Assembly: GCA_036346275.1 (NCBI GenBank)
Contig: CM070722.1
Location: forward strand, 67,862,309-67,926,308
DNA: 64,000 nucleotides
Direction of reading: 5' to 3'
Source: Otatea glauca
Lineage: Eukaryota; Streptophyta; Magnoliopsida; Poales; Poaceae
Shown here: positions 56,230 through 64,000 of the stretch, in pieces
Layout of the letters: every line of letters starts with the position of its first letter
Position numbering within the stretch: the stretch's first letter is position 1
Made by a program: the position numbers and the translations under genes
The notes under the pieces: model-generated
Told to the model about the DNA's origin: nothing
Database searches by the model: none
Seen by the model: the letters and a program-made list of their open reading frames with translations, nothing else

Positions 56230-57648
56230 AGGGTAAAGACGATGCACGGAATAGGAAAAGAACTTAGGGATAGAATCGCCTTAACTTTTCTATGTTCCAT
56301 GCATTGGGAAGGACGTGACCATCCGGCGTCCCTGAGTCGAAGGTGCCGGTCGAAGAACCTCCACGACGGTGAAGGGGCCTTCCAGGCGGCGCAGAGCTTG
56401 TGCTCGCTCTTTGCTGGTCCGACCAGCAGCAGACCAGTCGCCGCTACCAAGGATCGCCTCAACTCCGACGGCTATGGTAACGTCGCGAGCTTGTTGATAT
56501 TTGGCCGATCGCAATGGCTACATCGTGCGCCGCCGAAATGGGTCGATGGCGCCTTGTTCCGGTATGCGAGCCCCGAGCCTCGTCAAGGCTTGTAGTCTTG
56601 GGCGTCATATTCCGTGTCGGTTGGCGGATACCAAAGACCAACACCATGAAGAACGGTAAACCCGGCCGCCGAGTTGGCGTGGTCCGCAGCTCCAGAGGAC
56701 GGGTAGCTCGCCACCCATCGCCCCGCGAAATGCTTCACCGATCAAGATCCGCGGCTTGAGCCCTTGGAGGATCATGCCGCTCGCTGCTCGACTCGCCATT
56801 AGTCCGCGGATGGGCCACGGCTGCCCAATCGACGCGGATGTTGAAGTCGTCACAGAACTCGAGGAATTCCTTCCCCGTGAACTGCGTCCTGTTATCGGTG
56901 ATGATAGAGTTAGGGACTCCAAACCGAAAGACGATGTCGCGGAAGAAGGTGGCCGCTTGCATCGACGTGACGCTCACAACCGGCTTGGCCTCTATCCACT
57001 TGGTGAACTTGTCCACCGCGACAAGGAGGTGAGTAAAGCCCCCGGGCGCCTTCTTGAAGGGCCCGACCAGATCGAGTCCCCATACTGCAAACGGTCATGT
57101 GATGGGAATCGTCTGTAAGGCCTGAGCTGGCAGATGTGTCTGCCGGGCGAAGAATTGGCATCCTTCACAGTGCGCATAATCCGCCTAAGGTCGGACACGG
57201 CGGTCGACAAGAGAAACTTTGTCGAAAGGCTTTTCCTACTGTGGACCGAGGCGCAAAGATGGTGACCGCAGACTCGCCATGGATATCGAGCAGTAGTTGT
57301 TTCCCTTGGTCGGCCAGAATACACCTCTAGAGGACTCGAGGACTCCTTTTGTAAAGGTCCGCCCGACCAGACGAAGATTTCGCCTCGACGGCGAGGCGCC
57401 GTCTCGGTCTGGTCGGTGGAAGCGATCCGGCCCATCAAACGGTCGATGAAGGGCTTCTCCAATGGATTCGATCGTTAACACGCTGCGGTCGACCGGCCGA
57501 TCTACGCCCGACCGCACGGTGATCGGGTAGCCGCGCCGGCGGGTCGGAAGACCGCCGGCCACCGGGTCCATCCGACGAAAGGCGTGGAAGGTCGCATGAC
57601 GAAGATCCTGTGGGGCTGCTCTCGCCGAGGCAAGATTGGCTAGGTAAT
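56230..57648 (-). pseudogene. Tat integrase and end of RNase H (frameshifted)
   Basis: From 57,648 downward: YLANLASARAAP (end of RNase H), then a connection with DQGKQLLLDIHG-like wording in mixed frames. The zinc-binding part is near 57,120-57,180 (IMRTVKDANSSPGRH). The core frame at 56,735-57,016 reads DKFTKWIEAKPVVSV, FFRDIVFRFGVPNSIITDN and DDFNIRVDWAAVAHPRTNG, with the D and D,35,E-region wording intact. The C-terminal part reads MILQGLKPRIL and VVEVLRPAPSTQ in other frames, ending near 56,230. Several single-base shifts separate these blocks. Confidence 0.85.
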
Positions 57649-58525
57649 TGACGAATACTTATAACAGCGCATTCTAACGGCCCGGCGACGAGCCGGGCGG
57701 CCTCAAGCACGCCTCTCGCCCAACAGCCGCCCCCCACCCCACCGACCGGCACTTGCAAGGCCACACAAGACATCCTTCCCGACCGACGAGGGAAGTGTCT
57801 CCGACTCACAGGCTCCCGACCCGCCCACGGACGGACCCCTCGGCCCGACCAAGCAGGCTCCCGACTCTTTGGACGGATCCCCGACCGATCAAACCAAGGT
57901 AACATCCGCCAAGGGCGGCGTGTCGAAGCCCCCACCACCTCGACCACGCACCTACGAACGGGTCAATCGAATGACCATACAAGGCGGTGGCCCTTCCCAA
58001 GAGGGTTTAATGACCGCCAAGTCATGCTCCCATCCCCATCACCGGCCACATACAAGACGAAGACACGCCTCTCCCGAGGCAACACCCATGTCATGCGCAG
58101 CAACGCCAACACTGTAAGGTTCGCAGAGGGCGTACGCTGCTTCCGAAAATACCTAACCGCTCGCCAACTAGACTACCGACCAGCATGGGCAAGACGGGCG
58201 ATGATCGGTCACAGAACGGCGGACCAAGCTCCTAGTGTAGGTCACCTCGCCCTCTCCCAACTCGATGTAACCCGCCCCTTCCTTCCGTATAAAAGGAGGC
58301 GTGAAACCCTCGTGAGGGGGATCGAACCCATCTCACTAAGCCATTAGCACTCTCGCTTGTAAACTTTGTGCGGTATCCAGCATCAAGGAAATACAACGCC
58401 ACCACACGATCGGAGTAGGACCTTCGCCCGAACCAGATACATCTTGGAATTCCGAGTCTAACCATTCAGGAGTGGAACGCGCTGCCCCTTAGACTTACAA
58501 ATTTACTTGCCGTGCTCAAACGCCG
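57649..58525 (+). repeat. 5' LTR of the plus-strand Tat element (~877 bp)
   Basis: Starts tgacgaatactta and ends near caaacgccg. A TATA box lies in ccgtataaaagg (about 58,287-58,298). Matches the LTR at 47,648-49,870 in reverse orientation, including ctctcccaact and acaaatttacttgccg. The terminal ACA after cgccg appears mutated. Confidence 0.82.
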
Positions 58526-58550
58526 GCTGGCTGGCGCTGCTGTAGGGCTT
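58526..58550 (+). other. Probable primer-binding site region of the Tat element
   Basis: ctggctggcgctgctgtagg follows the LTR and resembles a decayed version of the ctggcgccgtctgtggg start found after Tat LTRs. Low certainty because several bases differ. Confidence 0.4.
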
Positions 58551-58593
58551 CGCGCTTTCGCTCACCATCTCCGATTCCGCTTTTGCCTCCTCG

Positions 58594-60507
58594 ATGGCAT
58601 CTTCCACCAAGGACGGCATGATCGCGCTGGGAGCCGATCCGCTTCGACTCTCAACTTTGCCGTCCACTCGGCGGGAGGGCTTACGCTATCCCTCGCCGCC
58701 ATCGAGGCCGCGCCATCGAAAGCCCGGGCGCCATCTCCGGTGATTTCGCTAAGCCCGCTTGGGGCGCCTTTGTAAGCCCTAAAGCCGAGCCCGGGAGCAC
58801 TCGCCACGCCCGGCCGAAAGCTCCCAGGCTCAGCAGTGACCGTGTCACCTCCCGCAGCTCACAACTCGTGGCGATGGTCGCTACATGCCGGGCTCTATCC
58901 ACGAGCCGGAAGACTCTTCCACCACGACTCACCCGACACGAGTACCGCTCGCAGCGACACTCGCGAGTGGCAACATGGCGCGCACGGCCGATTAATCCAT
59001 AACCCCGCTGCTACAAGGGCCCCCATCCGACGCACTAAGGCGCAGGAGAGAATACCAACAGGAAGGCGTCAACACGCCAAGCTCGCGCCAACTCCGGCAA
59101 TGACGGCACAAGAGTCGGATAAGCGAAGGGTCGAGCTCGACCCGGCTCTAGGCTAACCTGGAGCGTGATGAGCTCGAGACCCAAAGAGTGTCGCGACGCA
59201 CGCAGCACGCCGAGCAGGTACACCACAAGTCGGCGGAAGAACTGACGCCCTCGCTTCTTCCCATGCAAGCCAAAACGTGGCGCTGGTCGCGATGCCGCCG
59301 AGGCCTTCCGAGCCGACCGACCCGAGGCCAAAGCCACGCACTGTAACCTTCAGGGTCGGTGGAGCGTCGGCCGCGGTAACACATGCAGCTCCGGCTCCTA
59401 CCGCCCGGCGCCACCTTGGCCATCGGGGCCAGACGCGCTGGTTTACTGGTCCGGCGGGCGGCGCCACACCACGAACCACCCCAGCTCTGCGCAGACCTCG
59501 GTGCGCCAGTACTTCGGCGACACCTACGACATTCGCGCCACCCTCGAGGCACCGAGAAAGGCGCGGAGGAGGCCGGCCCACTCACGATTGTTGACTACGG
59601 GCGCCACCGCCAGCGCTCAAGCCCCGACGGTCCCGACCACGGGCTTTACGCCAGTGGATCCGTCGTGCGATTTCCTGCCAGATTCCGGCGCCACCAACAT
59701 CGCCAAGTACATCGGGGCCACGAACCTGTGTGTCCGCTTGAAGACTACCGGCCAGATGTCGGCGCGGGGAGCGACGGATGATCTCTTCATCATCCAAGAC
59801 TCCCAATCTACCTTGCGGACTCGGCCCGAGCTTGGCTCGAGTACTTGCCCGCCAAAACCATCAGAATCGGGCCGACTTGAAGACCTCTTCGTCAAGAACT
59901 CCAGAGCACTTACAAGCGCCCGGCAACTCCCGACTGGCGGGCTGCAAGCAATAGCCTGTGGAAACCCTCCGGATTACATCCGACGGTTTTCCCGCTTAAT
60001 GCAACGAAGCCCCGACATCTCCGACGCCGATGTCGTGGGAGCATTCATCTACGGCACCTCCCGCAAGGCCCCGGTGCACAAGCCGGGCCGCTCAAGCCCA
60101 GACTACCAAGGAGCTCCTCGACATCGCCACTAACCACGCCCCGGCGAGGAGGCCGGGCTATCTTCGGAGGAAAGGCCCAAAGAAGAGCGGATCCGACCGG
60201 ATCTCTTCCGACCGCCTCCGACAAGCGAAGCGGCATGGAAAACAGATCCATGAAGTCTCAAGTGGTCGCCATCGCCGACCGCCTCGCCAAGCAAAGCAGG
60301 TACGACCGATCCGTCGCGCGACCACTTTCAAAATTGATGGACGGCCCGTTCAACCACGGGTTCCTGTCAAACATAAGCACCGGATCAAGTCCGAGACGCT
60401 TCTTCTTGGCGCCACGACGCCGCGAAGGCAAAGGAAAGAGCCGGCCACGGCCCCACGCCGTGGAGAAAGGCGACGACGAGTTCCACGAACCGACGGCTAC
60501 CTCATGA
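58594..60507 (+). pseudogene. Tat gag (frameshifted)
   Basis: An ATG at 58,594 opens MASSTKDGMIALGADPLRLS. The conserved gag core follows further on in mixed frames: LPIYLADSARAWLEYLPAKT (about 59,800-59,860), CGNPPDYIRRFSRLMQRSPD, then ISDADVVGAFIYG (59,960-60,055), and TTKELLDIATNHAP (60,100-60,140). This is the retrotransposon gag domain common to grass Tat elements. At least four frame changes occur. Confidence 0.78.
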
Positions 60508-60689
60508 TCTTTGGCGGGCGGCGTGCTCGCCGACAAGCCGCCGCTCAAACTCGCCACCGTGAGGTCCACACCACTTCACTAGCCGTCCCTCAATACCTCC
60601 GTGGTCGAGTTCCGGTCACCTTCGATCGGGTGATCACCCCGACCACATCCCCACCGGGAAGATACCTACGGTAGTCGACCCATCGTGGG

Positions 60690-61010
60690 GAAGAAGCGCC
60701 TCACCAAGGTGCTCATGGATGGCGGCAAGCGCCTCAACATCCTCTACGTGAGACGCTGACGCCATGGGGATTCCTCGCCGAATCTCCGACCGAGCAAGGC
60801 TCCTTTCCACAGCGTCATCCCCGCCGCCAGCCTATCCGGCCGGCAGTCGACCTACCGCCACCTTTGGGGAACCGGAAATTTCCGCACCGGACCTCACTTT
60901 TGAGGTTGTGGATTTCCTGCTCTATCACGCTATCCTCGGGAGGGCATGCTACGCCAAGTTCATGGCGCCCTACGCCACGCCTACCTCAAGTCGAAGATGC
61001 CCGAGCCACG
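60690..61010 (+). pseudogene. Tat aspartic protease region
   Basis: GKKRLTKVLMDGGKRLNILY (from about 60,688) corresponds to the protease active-site segment LMDGGSGLNILY of this family. TFEVVDF and HAILGR-like pieces with YAKFMAPYAT follow (to about 60,990). Broken by frameshifts. Confidence 0.7.
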
Positions 61011-61439
61011 AGGAGTCATCACCGTGGCATCGTCTTTCCAGCCTTGCCTACAACCGTGAGCGAGTGCTTTGAGCTTGCCTCTAGCCATCGCGTCTGCCGA
61101 GCTCGACAACCTCGTGAGGGAAGCCTCGAGTCCGCCCGAGTCCAAAGAAGTCGGGGCGGATCCTTCAAGTCCGCCGAGGACACGAAGAAGGTCGCGGTCG
61201 ATCCTCGCGATCCGACCAAGACCCGTGCGGGTCGGAGCCACGCCCCCCGCCAAATAGGAAAGCGCGCTGCCCGCTTCCTTCGCGCCAACAAAGACGCTCT
61301 TCGCATGGAGGTCCTCCGACATGCCAGAATCCCAAGGAAGTCGCCGAGCACTCCTTGAGCATCCGACCGTGCTCGTGAGCCGGCCGCCTAACGCCGCGCC
61401 CGCTTCGACGAGGAGAGGCGCAAGATCATAGGAGAGAGA

Positions 61440-62560
61440 TCGCTGCTTTGGCCGCAGGGTTTGTAAAAGAGGTGCGCCACCCCGAGTGGCTAGCCAACCT
61501 CAGACTTGTAAAAAGAAAAATGGGCAATGGAAATGTGTGTTGACTATACGAGTCTCAACAAAGCGTGTCCCAAAGACCCGCTCCCTTGCCCCAGCATCGA
61601 CCAAGTCATCGACTCCACCGGGTGCGAGTCTCTTTCCTTTCTCGATGCCTTCTCGTGCTACCACCGGATAGCGCTGAAGGAGTCCGACCACCGCGACTTC
61701 CTTCATCACGCCGCTTTGCCTGCTCTCACGCTGCTACAATGCCGTCGCCTAAAGAACGCGCGCTACATACCGCCGATGTATGCAAACGTGTTTCAACAAA
61801 CAAATCGGCCGCAACGTTGAGGCGACGCTGACGACATCATCGCGAAGACCAAGAATGCGCACGACCTTATTGCCGACTGAAGAAACTTTCGCGAATCTTC
61901 GACGATTCCGATAAAGCTCAACCCCGAAATGCGTCTTCGGGTCCCCAAAGGAAGCCGCTTCTGCTTCATCGCCTCCGAGCGAGGTATCGAGGCCAATCGA
62001 GAAGATCTTCGCGATCGCAAGGATGGGCCCTTGCCTAACCTCAAAGGGGTCCAGAGGCTAACAGGTGCCTTGCCGCCTTGGGCCGTTGTCTCGCCTTAGC
62101 GAGCGCGAATGCCGCTCTACAGTCGCCAAGAAATCCGACCGCTTCAATCGACTCAGGAGGTTTAGAAGCCCTCACCGCCAAGGCCTTCCTATCTCACCTC
62201 CGGCCCCGTCGCCCAAGACCACAGCGAACCGGCCGCTTCTACATCGCGCCAACGCTCGTCACGCGCGTGGCCCTTGTGGTGGAACGAAGCGAGGAAGGCC
62301 GCGAACTCAAAGTACAACGCCGGTCTACTTCATCGCCGAGGTTCTTTCCAAGTCCAAGGCTCGGTACCGCAGTGCGGTCGCGCTACGCGGTGCTCATCGC
62401 CAAGAGAAAGCTCGCCCATTACTCGACCAAAGACGCCATCACCGTGGTGACCGTCCCCACTCGGCGAGATCGCCCACAATCGCGACGCCGAAGGATAGCT
62501 GGCTGGCGCCGAGCTCGGGCCACGGCATAACATACGCCCCTGACAATGATCAAGTCGCAG
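61440..62560 (+). pseudogene. Tat reverse transcriptase and connection/RNase H (frameshifted)
   Basis: MEMCVDYTSLNKACPKDPLP (61,527) and SLSFLDAFSCYHRIALKESD (about 61,630-61,690) are the conserved RT blocks. At 61,820-61,850 DDIIAKTKN remains of the YVDD box, but the Tyr-Val codons are damaged. FGVPKGS and ERGIEANREDL (about 61,937-62,010) and YAVLIAKRKLAHYSTKDAIT (about 62,383-62,440) follow in mixed frames. Confidence 0.8.
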
Positions 62561-62599
62561 CCCCGCCGACTTCATCGCCGAGTGGATCAAGCCAGCGCC

Positions 62600-63060
62600 A
62601 CCGTAATCGAAGACCCCAGCATCGACAATGTACTTTGATGGGTCCTACACCAAGAATGGCGCGCGCGCGGAGTCGCCATCATTTCCCACTCGAACAGACT
62701 TCAATACGCCATCGTTGCTCCTCGACGCGACCAACAACATCGCCGAGTACGAGGCTCGCCAACGGTCTCGGATCGTCGCCACTCTCTGGCCACCGACTTA
62801 CCGTCCGCGGGACTCCAAGCTTGTCGTCGACCGTGTCATGAAGGCTTCGAGCCCCGAGACGCCCGTATGGCTGCGTAGATCGTCGGGAAGTGCGCAAGCT
62901 CGAGGAGCGGTTCAAGGGTTTCGAGCTCCACCACAGCTACAGACGCTACAACGGTGAGGCCGATCACCTAGCCAATCTTGCCTCCAGCAGAGGGCCAGTC
63001 CCACCCGGGATCTTCGTCCGCGACCTCCTGCAACCTTCCATCCAGCTGGACTCGGTGGCC
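62600..63060 (+). pseudogene. Tat second RNase H domain
   Basis: TMYFDGSYTKNGARA (about 62,628) is the opening of the plant-type extra RNase H domain. NIAEYEA keeps the catalytic Glu wording. VRKLEERFKGFELHHSYRRY, then NGEADHLANLASS (62,887-62,985) is its C-terminal end, the same point at which the minus-strand element is split. Frameshifted. Confidence 0.75.
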
Positions 63061-63129
63061 GAGCGGTCTCCCGATTCACCTAGCACGGTCACCACGACCG
63101 CCGCGCGGCCGCGTAGAACTTGGCCGGTC

Positions 63130-64000
63130 GAACCGCAGCAGTGCTAGCACCGAACCGACCGGAGGAACCTCTTCATCAACCGCTTGACTGACGGGTCGCT
63201 TCCTTACTCGACCGAGGCCCGCGCCGCTTCGGCGGGCAAAATCTTTCGTCCCGGCCGGCCCCGACTCTTAACAGGAGTCCTCCTGGTCCTCCGCAGGTGC
63301 GCCCGGCCGACCAAGGAAGCAAACGCCGCCGATATCCATGGCGGGTCTCGCGCCACCATGTCGCACTCGATCCCTTGTAGGAAAGGCCTTCGACAAGGTT
63401 TTATTGGCCGACCGCCGTGTCCGACGCCAGCGATCGTCGTGCGACCGCCAAGGGTGCTAATTCCTTGCCCTCAGCACACATCTACCACCTCAGCCTTGCA
63501 GACGATCCCTATCACATGGCCGCTTGCATTTTGGGGACACGATCCTGGTCGGGCCCTTCAAGAAAGCGCCACGGGCTTTACTCATCTCCTAGTCGTGGGT
63601 GATAAATTCACCAATGGATAGAGGCTGCCGCCATGAGCGCCACAAGACAAGCGCCATCTTCTTCCGCGACATCGCTTTTCGGTTCGAGTCCCAAACTCTA
63701 TCATCACCGAACAACTTAACGCAGCTCAAGGAAGGAGTTCCTAGTTCTCCGCGACGACTTCAACATCCGTGTCGACAAGCGACGTGGCCCATCCGCTGAC
63801 TAACGGTACAGGTCGAACGTCGCGTAACGCATGATCCTTCGGCGACCTGCCACGGATCTTGACCGCTCAAGCACTTCCGCGCGTGGGTGGCGAGCCGCCC
63901 TCCGTCCTAAGGAGCTCTACTTGACCACGCCCGCCCCGGCGGCCGGGTTTACAGTTCTTCATGGTGTTCGCCGCCAAGCCGCCTTGCCAATGCACCGAGT
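63130..64000 (+). pseudogene. Tat integrase (frameshifted, incomplete at window end)
   Basis: RNLFINRLTDGSLP (about 63,160-63,200) starts the integrase connection. LQTIPITWPLAFWGHDPGRA and GFTHLLVVGDKFTNG (63,503-63,621) lead into the core. FFRDIAFRFESQ and pieces corresponding to HPLTNG (about 63,660-63,800) follow in other frames. The C-terminus is beyond the window. Confidence 0.75.

Larger units (their letters stand above)
47648..57648 (-). mobile_element. Tat-lineage Ty3/gypsy element, minus strand, interrupted twice
   Basis: The 3' LTR is 47,648-49,870 with a solo LTR nested inside. To its right lie a polypurine-like tract, an 81-bp minisatellite, a plus-strand (antisense) extra gene, and then integrase and the end of RNase H on the minus strand, up to 57,648. 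There a second Tat element begins, splitting the RNase H segment (YLANLAS ends at the junction). RT, protease, gag and the 5' LTR should lie beyond the inserted element, outside the window. An antisense extra ORF between pol and the 3' LTR is a known feature of Tat elements such as Grande. Coding regions carry many frameshifts. Confidence 0.8.
57649..64000 (+). mobile_element. Second Tat-lineage Ty3/gypsy element, plus strand, cut by the window end
   Basis: Its 5' LTR starts at 57,649 inside the RNase H segment of the minus-strand Tat element (left flank gtaat). Gag, protease, RT, RNase H and integrase follow in the gypsy order on the plus strand up to 64,000. It is the same family as the host element, in the opposite orientation. 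Its coding region is riddled with frameshifts. Confidence 0.85.

Noticed and set aside
1..64000. CRISPR arrays, bacterial operons, phage or integron features
   Set aside because: Introns, TATA boxes and plant transposons show this is plant nuclear DNA; the tandem repeats lack repeat-spacer structure.

Overview
The window looks like nuclear DNA of a grass, most likely rice or a close Oryza relative. Evidence: plant gene structures with GT-AG introns, TATA-box promoters, and dense nests of grass-type transposons (CACTA, hAT, Stowaway, Tourist, Ty1/copia, Tat-lineage Ty3/gypsy). The species is an inference from overall flavour; no search was possible.

Layout. 0-10 kb is transposon debris: a MITE, a CACTA terminus, a TATA-led array of 120-bp hairpin-forming tandem repeats, a chromovirus fragment, a non-autonomous hAT with a perfect 8-bp target duplication, a broken hAT transposase cut by a copia element, which is itself cut by a hAT-type MITE, and an element flanked by (TA)n. 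10.6-12.2 kb (minus) holds a galacturonosyltransferase-like (GAUT) pseudogene lacking its catalytic domain. 14.5-17.9 kb (minus) is an intact six-exon receptor-like cytoplasmic kinase (407 aa) with an N-myristoylation start. 18.8-25.7 kb is a complete but coding-defective Ty1/copia element (minus) with two LTRs and a 5-bp target duplication. 26.6-34.1 kb is a MITE-rich stretch ending in a 3.6-kb degenerate hAT-like element. 35.2-38.8 kb (plus) carries eight exons of RAD51D, lacking its N-terminal exon(s). 41.9-43.0 kb (minus) is a single-exon CXIP4-like zinc-knuckle/RS protein. 43.3-47.6 kb is repeat-rich and AT-rich. 47.6-57.6 kb is a minus-strand Tat-lineage Ty3/gypsy element whose 3' LTR is interrupted by a solo LTR. 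It carries an antisense (plus-strand) extra gene with its own TATA box and intron, and an 81-bp minisatellite. At 57,648 it is interrupted by a second, oppositely oriented copy of the same family that runs out of the window at 64,000.

Functionally only three host loci look alive: the kinase (membrane-associated signalling), RAD51D (homologous recombination repair) and the CXIP4-like protein (nuclear RNA-associated). They are unrelated in pathway and are separated by transposons. RAD51D and CXIP4 converge tail to tail.
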